Source: Methylococcaceae bacterium (lineage in GTDB: Bacteria > Pseudomonadota > Gammaproteobacteria > Methylococcales > Methylomonadaceae). From it: a stretch of 7,272 nt of DNA. Made by a program: the position numbers and the translations under genes. Positions 1 through 5,564 of the stretch are shown piece by piece (the stretch's first letter is position 1; each line of letters starts with the position of its first letter). The notes under the pieces were generated by a model. It saw only the letters and a list, made by a program, of their open reading frames with translations. It made no database searches and was not told the origin of the DNA. The stretch is from the NCBI GenBank assembly GCA_005779525.1, contig SXIZ01000074.1, positions 1 through 7,272 on the forward strand. The letters are read 5' to 3'.

Positions 1-178
1 AAAGAAAGTATTCAAAGAAAAGGCGGCCCAGTTACCGCTAATGTCTTGCGCTCCTCGTAGTTATCGGGGGGTGGCAAAAGGGGCGTCCTGCCCCTTTGCC
101 ACCTTGCGGCATCCATGCTGCACCCCGTTGGGCTCAACCCGATAACTACTGCGGTGCTCGACGCGGTAAACGGGATAA
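1..178 (-). repeat. Structured dispersed repeat, left copy (truncated by window edge)
   Basis: This copy matches the reverse complement of 4573-4751 at about 88% identity by hand alignment (about 22 differences in 179 positions). It folds as a clover-like palindrome. An outer stem pairs 58-68 with 138-148 (11 perfect pairs). It encloses a hairpin pairing 70-84 with 90-103 (one bulged A at 79) and a second hairpin pairing 105-112 with 115-122. A basal TTACCGC/GCGGTAA pairing (32-38 with 163-169) extends the fold. It has no convincing reading frame. Such GC-rich intergenic repeats are often mis-called as short hypothetical proteins. The similarity begins at base 1, so the element probably extends beyond the window. 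Strand is arbitrary and set opposite to the right copy. Confidence 0.9.
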
Positions 179-560
179 AAACACGTTACTGCATAACGTC
201 AGTTCTTAATTTGAACCGAATCCCAGAAAATCTAAGCCTAAACTAAATAGCAGATAACCATCATTTATCCTCTGTAGTTTTGGTTTGCAGCAATAGTAGG
301 CATCTGCAATTTATCTTGTCTGGTGTTGCTTAACCAGCATTGATTGTTGATTTAAGGTTGTCACTTCAACAACAATCGCTGGCTTTAATTAATCCTATCC
401 ATCTTGCTAACGCTAAATTTCGCGGAAAGCAGCCTAAAACGTTCTATCTAATCTATAACTACGGCGCCTTAAATCCCTAGGTAACATTTTTGGCCTGATA
501 TTTGTATACAGCCTCTTTAGTTATCGTTTACTTTCTTTTGTCCTTTCCCCGGAGCTATTA
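179..560. other. Leader region of the cassette; no gene seen
   Basis: This stretch separates the left repeat from the first cassette gene, and I see no coding remnant in it. It is AT-rich and contains a hairpin at 334-382, listed separately. Promoter signals are weak. TATAAC at 454-459 matches five of six -10 bases but has no good -35. GTAACA (481-486), an 18-base gap and TATACA (505-510) form another poor candidate; its -10 lies inside the palindrome TGTATACA (503-510). The sequence GGAG at 551-554, six bases before the ATG at 561, is a good ribosome binding site. The operon promoter is presumably here but cannot be fixed by eye. Confidence 0.6.
334..382. promoter_or_regulatory. Long hairpin in the cassette leader
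   Basis: CCAGC (334-338) plus GATTGTTG (342-349) pair with CAACAATC (370-377) plus GCTGG (378-382). This gives 13 base pairs with a three-base bulge (339-341) and a 20-base loop. It is about 180 bases before the first start codon. It could be an RNA structure, an operator-like inverted repeat, or a terminator of something upstream. The following bases (CTTTAATT) are a poor U-tract, so the terminator reading is weak. Confidence 0.45.
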
Positions 561-986
561 ATGAATTTTTCAACTTACTTGTCTCGTGCCTCATTAGCAC
601 TGGTTTTATGTATCTCTAACCAAGCAATGGCTCATCATGCCTTTTCAGCCGAATTTGATGCGGAAAAACCTATCGAATTAAAAGGTAAGGTTACTAAGTT
701 AGAACTCGTCAATCCCCATAGCTGGCTGTATGTTGATGTACCCCAGGAAGACGGTAAGGTTGCCAACTGGGGTTTTGAATTCGGTGCGCCGTTTAATTTA
801 AAGAAAAATGGCATTACCAAAGCCAGTTTGCCAGTCGGAAGCGAAGTGAGTATTAAAGGTTTTCGTGCCAAAAACGGTAAGGATTTTGGCTATGCCGTAA
901 CCACCATTTTATCTGATGGCCGTAGTGTAAAAACAGGGGGTGCTCAGGATGCACCGGGTGCTAACGCTGCTCCAGCCGCACCTTAA
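561..986 (+). CDS. DUF6152 family periplasmic protein
   Basis: This small exported protein of 141 residues resembles the DUF6152 family, whose biochemical function is unknown. Residues 1-24 are a signal peptide ending in A-M-A, so the mature protein should begin His25-His26, followed by A-F-S-A-E-F-D. The family-like core follows: K-P-I-E-L-K-G-K-V-T-K, then the N-P-H-S-W segment (residues 51-55), a W-G-F-E-F-G-A-P segment, and G-F-R-A-K-N-G-K-D near residue 100. The last 15 or so residues are a low-complexity Ala/Pro/Gly tail. The ATG is chosen because GGAG lies six bases upstream and the signal peptide starts there. It is the first gene of a rightward cluster, 35 bases before the next. The mature N-terminal histidine recalls copper-binding N-termini, but that is inference. 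Family assignment is from memory of its motifs and fairly firm. Confidence 0.82.
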   Translation: MNFSTYLSRASLALVLCISNQAMAHHAFSAEFDAEKPIELKGKVTKLELVNPHSWLYVDVPQEDGKVANWGFEFGAPFNLKKNGITKASLPVGSEVSIKGFRAKNGKDFGYAVTTILSDGRSVKTGGAQDAPGANAAPAAP

Positions 987-1008
987 TCAAGAAAAGACGA
1001 TTATTTAT

Positions 1009-1024
1009 AAGGGGATTTTTTTTG
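1009..1024 (+). promoter_or_regulatory. Ribosome binding site fixing a TTG start
   Basis: AAGGGGA (1009-1015) precedes TTG at 1022-1024 by about seven bases. No ATG lies in this frame before the signal peptide's hydrophobic core except Met18, and starting there would remove the positive N-region (K8, R9, R12). TTG is therefore the better start. Confidence 0.65.
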
Positions 1025-1828
1025 ACTACGTTAACTAGCTTTAAGCGGGAAAACCGCCTTACGTCTGCAGGCATGGCTATCATCATCGGCGTGTTGTTGT
1101 CAGGTTGCCTTATTACCCAAGCTGTCGCTGCGGATAAGAAAATTCCGCGTTTGAGTCATGGGAAACCCGATTTTTCAGGAATTTGGCAAACGACCAGTGC
1201 GGCCGATTATGATTTAGAACCTCATTCCAATCGCAAAGATGCACCGCCAGGAGCGGGTATTGTTGCAGGCAGTTATATTCCTTATTTGCCTAAGGCCCTT
1301 GCGCAAAAGCAGAAAAATTTTGCTGCTAGAGCGACGGATGATCCTGCTTTGAAAGGTTATACACTCGGCGTACCCCGTGGTATTTATTATCCAGAGCCGT
1401 TTCAAATTTTTCAGCGCAAACAAGATTTAATTTTGGTACACCAGTTTGGACATTCCGTACGCACTATAAACACTAACAACACAGATCATCCGAAAGATCC
1501 TTACGACTGGTGGCTGGGGGATTCTCGTGGTCATTGGGAAGGCGATACCTTGGTGGTGGATGTTAAAAATTTTAATGACAAAACCTGGTTTGATCGGGCG
1601 GGTAACTATCATAGTGATGCGCTGCATGTGATTGAAAAATGGAAATTTATCGATCCCAACACCGTGGAGTACCAGGCTACCATAGAAGATCCCAATGTGT
1701 TTAGCCGTCCTTGGGATATTAGTGTGATTTTATATCGGCACCGGGAAAAGAATTTTCAGCTCATTGAAGATTACCGCTTTACCTTGGATTACGACGAATA
1801 CTACCCACCTAAACCCGAAAAGCCCTAA
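1022..1828 (+). CDS. Exported protein of the GDSRGHWEGDTLVV family (paralogue 1)
   Basis: This 268-residue exported protein belongs to a large, uncharacterised bacterial family that I know only by its motifs. The start is TTG, supported by GGGG at 1011-1014 seven bases upstream and by the signal peptide it opens. The hydrophobic segment (about 18-36) offers two processing readings: a lipobox L-S-G-C with Cys29, or signal peptidase I cleavage near A-V-A-A (34-37). The mature part begins with G-K-P-D-F-S-G-I-W (47-55), the usual opening of the family. The hallmark W-W-L-G-D-S-R-G-H-W-E-G-D-T-L-V-V is at 163-179, followed by a His/Asp-rich stretch, H-S-D-A-L-H-V-I-E (197-205). The beta-strand-like pattern and G-x-W opening suggest a calycin-like barrel, which is inference. 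A shorter paralogue-like architecture distinguishes it from the next gene. No enzymatic function should be assigned. Confidence 0.8.
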   Translation: MTTLTSFKRENRLTSAGMAIIIGVLLSGCLITQAVAADKKIPRLSHGKPDFSGIWQTTSAADYDLEPHSNRKDAPPGAGIVAGSYIPYLPKALAQKQKNFAARATDDPALKGYTLGVPRGIYYPEPFQIFQRKQDLILVHQFGHSVRTINTNNTDHPKDPYDWWLGDSRGHWEGDTLVVDVKNFNDKTWFDRAGNYHSDALHVIEKWKFIDPNTVEYQATIEDPNVFSRPWDISVILYRHREKNFQLIEDYRFTLDYDEYYPPKPEKP

Positions 1829-1884
1829 CGCGTCTATACGGGATAGTGGTTTACGTCGATTATCAAAACGTATTTGAGGATTTC

Positions 1885-2895
1885 ATGAACAGCAAAAAAA
1901 TTAACCCTAAACTTAGCGCCTGCACAGCCTTGCTGGCAGGCTTAAGTCTGCTTCCGCTGCTAGGTTCTGCAGAAGAAGCCAAGCCTACGCCAGCTACACC
2001 AAAACCCGCACAACGACAATTAAAACTGGGGGGGCAAGGCATCGAACAAGAACGTTCGTTTGAGCACATTGAATCAGGAAAATGGACTGGGCCCAAAACC
2101 GCCGACGGCCAACCCGATATTCAGGGACATTGGTCGAATACCATCGCTAATCACAACAATTTTACCGACCCGCAAGGCGGAATCATTAACGATCCCAACC
2201 CCAATCGCATCGCGCATGGTCCGAGGGAAGAACGTGCACCGAGCCGGGTCAGTGACCCAGTAGATGGACAAGTCCCTTTTCAACCGTGGGCGTTAGAGAA
2301 GGTCAAAGACTTTCAAGCGCATTTTCATGATCCAATCAAACCGCAATATATCGAGCCCTTAGCCCGATGTGCACCTGGTGGCGTGCCAAAATCGTTGTTC
2401 TGGCATGGTTATGAAATCAGTCAATATCCAGGTTATGTGCTGTTTCAATTTAATTCGGGTACGCGCATTATCCACTTGGATGATAAACCGCCTTTACCCG
2501 CAAATATTAAACTTTGGAATGGTGATTCACGTGGTCATTGGGAAGGCAATACCTTAGTGGTGGAGGTGAATAATCATAACGGCAAGGCCTTATTCGGGCG
2601 CTCTGGTGAATTCATCAGCGAAAATGGTCACATTGAAGAACGTTATATATTTAAAAATGACGGTTCGCGTTACCTGTATCAGGCGGTATTAACCGATCCA
2701 ACGGTGTATACCCGCCCGTTTACCGTCAGCATACCCGCGCGGAAATGGACGGAGAAAGACGAACCGAATGGTTGGCATTTCGAGGTGGAACCCGCTACGC
2801 ATGCAGGTAACAATCTTATCTTGGATCACTACGAACGGGTGTGTACCGAGAATAACGGCGGCTTTGGACTGGTCGCTGCCGAGGGGAAAAAATAG
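1885..2895 (+). CDS. Exported protein of the GDSRGHWEG family (paralogue 2)
   Basis: This is a 336-residue periplasmic protein, a longer paralogue of the gene before it. The frame is open from a GTG at 1846, but ATG at 1885 is preferred. GAGGA (1876-1880) sits just upstream, and the product then starts with a clean signal peptide, M-N-S-K-K to G-S-A (1-29). A Pro/Ala-rich linker (30-45) follows. G-Q-P-D-I-Q-G-H-W (75-83) matches the G-K-P-D-F-S-G-I-W of paralogue 1. The hallmark G-D-S-R-G-H-W-E-G-N-T-L-V-V is at 213-226, with N where paralogue 1 has D. N-G-H-I-E-E-R-Y (247-254) replaces H-S-D-A-L-H. Extra sequence lies between these landmarks and at the C-terminus, including two cysteines that could form a disulfide. 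Its stop codon abuts the next ATG, so translational coupling is likely. Function is unknown. Confidence 0.8.
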   Translation: MNSKKINPKLSACTALLAGLSLLPLLGSAEEAKPTPATPKPAQRQLKLGGQGIEQERSFEHIESGKWTGPKTADGQPDIQGHWSNTIANHNNFTDPQGGIINDPNPNRIAHGPREERAPSRVSDPVDGQVPFQPWALEKVKDFQAHFHDPIKPQYIEPLARCAPGGVPKSLFWHGYEISQYPGYVLFQFNSGTRIIHLDDKPPLPANIKLWNGDSRGHWEGNTLVVEVNNHNGKALFGRSGEFISENGHIEERYIFKNDGSRYLYQAVLTDPTVYTRPFTVSIPARKWTEKDEPNGWHFEVEPATHAGNNLILDHYERVCTENNGGFGLVAAEGKK

Positions 2896-3393
2896 ATGGC
2901 GGTTATAGAGTTTGCGCAGCTATTATACGACTCCGAACTAGGAACGGCCTTACGCGAGTCGGTCGTGGTTTTCCCTTTCGTCGAAGGTCTGCACCTGATT
3001 GGCTTGACATTATCAGTCGGTCTCTTATTGTTTGTAGACCTACGGCTTTTGGGCGTGTTTCTGACGCAGATTCCGGTGGCTAATATTATTATGCCTTTGC
3101 GTCCTTGGCTATTAAGCGGTTTTTCGCTGACGTTTATTACTGGAGTGTTTCTTTTTATTGCCGCGGCAGTCAAAGTTATTGTCTTGCCAGTATTTCTCTT
3201 TAAGTTAGCTTTTATCGCGCTCGCTGGCATCAATGCTTTATGGTTTGAACTCCGCTGGGGTAAGTCGGTAACTATTTGGGGAGAGTACTCAGTATTGCCT
3301 GTCAAGGTTAAAGTGGCAGGCTTTGCCTCTTTGTTTTTATGGAGTCTGGTCATTATCACTGGCAGATTGATTCCTTACTTTGGCATCGAATAG
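2896..3393 (+). CDS. DUF6644-type inner-membrane protein (paralogue 1)
   Basis: This 165-residue integral membrane protein resembles DUF6644, a family of unknown function. Four hydrophobic helices are visible at about 24-47, 69-92, 98-116 and 138-160. Helix 1 carries the family signature E-G-L-H-L-I-G-L (30-37), ending in V-D-L-R-L-L-G (47-53). F-K-L-A at the start of helix 3 is also typical. GAGGGG (2881-2886) lies nine bases before the ATG, inside the end of the upstream gene, whose TAG directly abuts this start. It is followed by a homologous gene, so the two may form a heterodimer. His33 could ligate heme or metal, which is inference. The N-terminus (M-A-V-I-E-F-A-Q-L-L) has no cleavable signal, as expected for this family. 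Confidence 0.78.
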   Translation: MAVIEFAQLLYDSELGTALRESVVVFPFVEGLHLIGLTLSVGLLLFVDLRLLGVFLTQIPVANIIMPLRPWLLSGFSLTFITGVFLFIAAAVKVIVLPVFLFKLAFIALAGINALWFELRWGKSVTIWGEYSVLPVKVKVAGFASLFLWSLVIITGRLIPYFGIE

Positions 3394-3427
3394 CCCGCAA
3401 TCCTTCCATTACTTACTTATTATCACT

Positions 3428-3901
3428 ATGTCGACCCTTGATTTTTTTAAAGCTTTGCAAGCCAGTAGTTTTGGACGTTTTGTTGGCAGCCTAGATCACA
3501 TGGTGCACGCTGGCATCCAGTTAATGCATATCACGGGTATGATTTTGTTGTTATCTTCAGTGGTACTGATTAGCTTTCGAATTTTTGGCTTTGGATTGCG
3601 TTTAGTCACTGTCAGTGCCATTGTGCACGCCACAAGAAATTATATTTGGGTTGGGTTGGCCTTGTTAATTATTTCCGGGGTTTTAATGTTAGCGCCTTCA
3701 GCCACTAACTATTATGCCAATGATTTCTTCTGGGACAAATTGGTTTTACTGGCATTAGCTTTAGTCGTACAGCTCAGCTGGTTCAAGAATATCAAACAAT
3801 TGGATACTCACTCGAGCTTCATTACTCAATTCACCACGCTCCTGACTGTCACTTTATGGTTCGGGGTGGCTTTTGCTGGTCGTTTTATCGGCTTTTTTTA
3901 A
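3428..3901 (+). CDS. DUF6644-like inner-membrane protein (paralogue 2)
   Basis: This 157-residue membrane protein is homologous to the preceding one. The frame opens at a TTG at 3380 that overlaps the upstream gene, but ATG at 3428 gives M-S-T-L-D-F-F-K-A-L, which aligns with the paralogue's N-terminus. Shine-Dalgarno pairing before 3428 is weak, so coupling to upstream translation is likely. Helices lie at about 28-50, 60-90, 103-119 and 128-156. M-H-I-T-G-M (33-38) aligns with L-H-L-I-G-L of the partner, and F-R-I-F-G (50-54) with L-R-L-L-G, although the conserved Asp is replaced by Ser. It has more histidines (24, 27, 34, 67) than its partner, so it may be the cofactor-binding member of the pair. 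It is diverged enough that the family call is less certain than for the neighbour. Confidence 0.7.
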   Translation: MSTLDFFKALQASSFGRFVGSLDHMVHAGIQLMHITGMILLLSSVVLISFRIFGFGLRLVTVSAIVHATRNYIWVGLALLIISGVLMLAPSATNYYANDFFWDKLVLLALALVVQLSWFKNIKQLDTHSSFITQFTTLLTVTLWFGVAFAGRFIGFF

Positions 3902-3915
3902 TTTTGGAGTTACTT

Positions 3916-4456
3916 TTGAAACATCCGCCGCTACTCTCGACGTTTTTAGCTTATTTGGCACTCTCTGCATGTAGCCATACTCCTGAACAAATCGCTGTAC
4001 CGATCTTTCAACCTACCGCGAGCATACAAGAGATCATGCTTTCGATCATCGATCCTAATATTGATTTCGTATGGAATTCCGTTGCCACTATTAGGTACAG
4101 AAGAGCGCCGCCCCCAAACGGATGAAGATTGGCTGACGCTTAGGCAACATGCTATTAACGTTTTGGAAGCCAGTAATTTACTGCTAATCGAAGGTCGACC
4201 CATCGCAGCACATGGTGCTAATACCTCCACGGGTGGTGCAGAATTAAATCCTGCTGATATCCAGAAGGCAATCAATGCCAATCGTGCAGCGTATATTGTG
4301 CGCGCGCATGCGCTGCATGATGCGGTGAAAACTGTCATTGCCGCCATCGATAAAAAAAATGTTGAGCAATTAGTGGAGACTGGCGGGGCGGTTGATGAAG
4401 CCTGCGAACAGTGTCATAAACAATTTTGGTATCCGAATGATGTACGTCCAAAGTAA
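3916..4456 (+). pseudogene. Class II-like c-type cytochrome lipoprotein, frameshifted
   Basis: Two frames together encode one recognisable heme protein. The first starts at TTG 3916, with GGAG at 3906-3909 six bases upstream. It gives a lipoprotein signal with lipobox L-S-A-C (Cys19) and then an I-M-L-S-I-I-D-P-N stretch ending F-V-W-N-S-V-A-T-I. At about 4090-4093 homology moves to the next frame: G-T-E-E-R-R-P-Q-T-D-E-D-W, a helical region, and the single heme site C-E-Q-C-H (4403-4417) followed by K-Q-F-W-Y-P-N near the C-terminus. A C-terminal CxxCH in a four-helix protein is the arrangement of class II cytochromes c. Related proteins, as I recall them, have a few more residues at the junction, so a small deletion is likelier than an insertion. 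The first frame alone would run to a TGA at about 4123-4125. A sequencing error remains possible. It is the last gene of the cassette. Confidence 0.75.
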
Positions 4457-4572
4457 TTCAGTTGATTCCAAATAGTGTGCAGTAATCTGTATTTATCGTG
4501 AAAGAATATCATTTTTACTACATAAAACTTACACGTAGCAAAACTATTTTCACTGGAGTGCGATAAACGGTA
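4457..4572. other. Gap between cytochrome gene and right repeat
   Basis: This is an AT-rich spacer without a gene. A small hairpin, AAACGG (4565-4570) with CCGTTT (4578-4583) and then T-A-C-C, straddles its border with the repeat and could serve as a weak terminator for the cassette. Its T-run is short. Confidence 0.35.
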
Positions 4573-4751
4573 TTATCCCGTTTTACCGCGTCGAGCACCG
4601 GAGTCGTTATTGGGATTAGCCCAACGGGTTGCGGCAAGGATGCCGCAAGTTGGCAAAGGGGTAGGGCACCCCTTTTGCCAACCCTCAATAACGACGAGGA
4701 GTGCAAGACATGAGCGGTAACCGGGCCGCCTTTTCTTTGAATCCATTCTTT
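4573..4751 (+). repeat. Structured dispersed repeat, right copy
   Basis: This copy is inverted relative to 1-178. Its predicted fold is the same: TTGCGGCA (4629-4636) pairs with TGCCGCAA (4641-4648), and a long hairpin pairs 4649-4662 with 4668-4682. An outer stem pairs GTCGTTATTG (4603-4612) with CAATAACGAC (4686-4695), and a basal pairing joins the TTACCGC region near 4583-4589 to GCGGTAA (4714-4720). Seen against the left copy, four stem pairs changed on both sides with pairing kept. Short leftward reading frames through it have no family resemblance and are repeat artefacts. The ends shared with the left copy point outward from the cassette. Confidence 0.9.
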
Positions 4752-4916
4752 TCGACTGCAGGGATGCAAGAGGTAGAGCAAAAGAAACTGTTTCGCCTTC
4801 GGGTGCGAGAACCCGATTAAAACAACGTCGCGATAGCGACACCAATAAAACAAAATTAGATGGACTGAGTACAAGATTTTATTAGCAAATCTACGACAGT
4901 CTTGCGAGCGGATCTT

Positions 4917-4937
4917 CAGTTTACAGTTTACAGTTTA
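4917..4937. repeat. Three tandem CAGTTTA heptamers
   Basis: Three perfect head-to-tail copies of CAGTTTA lie at 4917-4923, 4924-4930 and 4931-4937, followed by the partial copy G. They overlap the candidate -35 of the lipoprotein gene, so slippage here would move or duplicate a TTTACA box. Confidence 0.85.
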
Positions 4938-4948
4938 GCTTTTAGTAT
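4920..4948 (+). promoter_or_regulatory. Candidate sigma70 promoter of the slp-family gene
   Basis: TTTACA (4920-4925) matches five of six -35 bases. A 17-base spacer leads to TAGTAT (4943-4948), which matches four of six -10 bases. Transcription would start near 4955, leaving a leader of about 24 bases. A second TTTACA at 4927-4932 arises from the heptamer repeat but has no good -10 at 17 bases. Confidence 0.42.
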
Positions 4949-4978
4949 TGGTTTAAGTTCACGCCTGATGGGGTAAAA

Positions 4979-5524
4979 ATGAAACGCTACTTATATTTGT
5001 TGCTTTACCTACTACTCAATGGTTGCAGTGCTTTACCGCCTAGCTTCGATAATATCCAAGTGGTTGATATTTCATTAGCACAGGTTAAAGATAATCTACA
5101 GGCAAACCAGAATATCCCCGTGCGATGGGGAGGGGTGATTATTGAGGTGGAAAACGAAGCGACTTCTAGCTATCTGCAAGTACTATATTACCCGCTAAGT
5201 TTCTCTGGCAAGCCACAAATCAGTGAGGCGCCTCTGGGTAGATTCGTAGTCAAAAGTGATGAATTTTTAGACCCGGCAATTTATGCCAAAGATAAGCAAG
5301 TTACCCTCGCAGGCGTTCTATCGGGCGAAGTCGAGCGCATCATTGGTAAGAAAAAGATTCGTTTACCCCTATTGACCAGCAAGACAATCCATCTTTGGCC
5401 CGACCCTGAGCCAAATAATTATTACGGTTACGGTGGTTATGGCTATGGTCCTTATTATTACAATAACTATCCCTACTTTGGTTCGCCATATTTCCGGGGA
5501 GGGTATTTTTTTCCTAGGCGGTAG
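4979..5524 (+). CDS. Slp family outer-membrane lipoprotein
   Basis: This 181-residue lipoprotein belongs to the Slp/YeaY family, which in Escherichia coli includes a starvation- and stationary-phase-induced outer-membrane lipoprotein. The signal peptide ends in the lipobox L-N-G-C with Cys16. The residue after it is Ser17, which is consistent with outer-membrane sorting. The family core is clear: P-V-R-W-G-G-V-I (47-54), Y-Y-P-L-S-F-S-G-K-P, G-R-F-V-V and E-F-L-D-P-A-I-Y, then a strand-rich region ending I-H-L-W-P. The last 36 residues (146-181) are an unusual tail rich in Tyr, Gly, Asn and Pro ending R-R. GGGG at 4970-4973, five bases before the ATG, is the ribosome binding site. The gene appears monocistronic and converges with the decayed HEAT gene. 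Its precise physiological role is unknown. Confidence 0.88.
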   Translation: MKRYLYLLLYLLLNGCSALPPSFDNIQVVDISLAQVKDNLQANQNIPVRWGGVIIEVENEATSSYLQVLYYPLSFSGKPQISEAPLGRFVVKSDEFLDPAIYAKDKQVTLAGVLSGEVERIIGKKKIRLPLLTSKTIHLWPDPEPNNYYGYGGYGYGPYYYNNYPYFGSPYFRGGYFFPRR

Positions 5525-5564
5525 TGAGCAAAAAACGGCAACAGGTTTAAGCTAAAACAAAATG

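Larger units (their letters stand above)
4752..4978. other. Repeat flank and slp upstream region
   Basis: No gene is seen here. Two small hairpins follow the repeat: TCGGGT (4799-4804) with ACCCGA (4811-4816), and GTCGC (4827-4831) with GCGAC (4836-4840) around GATA. They may belong to a longer version of the repeat, because the left copy cannot be compared beyond the window edge. The right half holds the slp promoter and a tandem heptamer, listed separately. Confidence 0.5.

Noticed and set aside
1..178. CRISPR, tRNA or integron attC reading of the hairpin-rich repeat
   Set aside because: There are only two widely separated copies in opposite orientation, no regular spacers, no tRNA arm geometry or anticodon loop, and no attC core sites or integrase.
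2829..3359. Leftward 176-codon open frame
   Set aside because: It is antisense to the first DUF6644-type gene, which has membrane helices, a good ribosome binding site and family motifs. The antisense product is low-complexity Thr/Lys/Asn-rich with no family resemblance.
3380..3427. TTG at 3380 as start of the second membrane protein
   Set aside because: It would add 16 residues overlapping the upstream gene. The ATG at 3428 aligns with the paralogue's N-terminus.
3946..4347. Leftward 133-codon frame
   Set aside because: It is antisense to the cytochrome, whose signal, lipobox and CxxCH motif explain the region despite the frameshift.
4518..4874. Leftward open frames of 118 and 90 codons
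   Set aside because: They lie over the structured repeat, their pattern follows the palindrome, they have no recognised domain, and the left copy does not preserve them.
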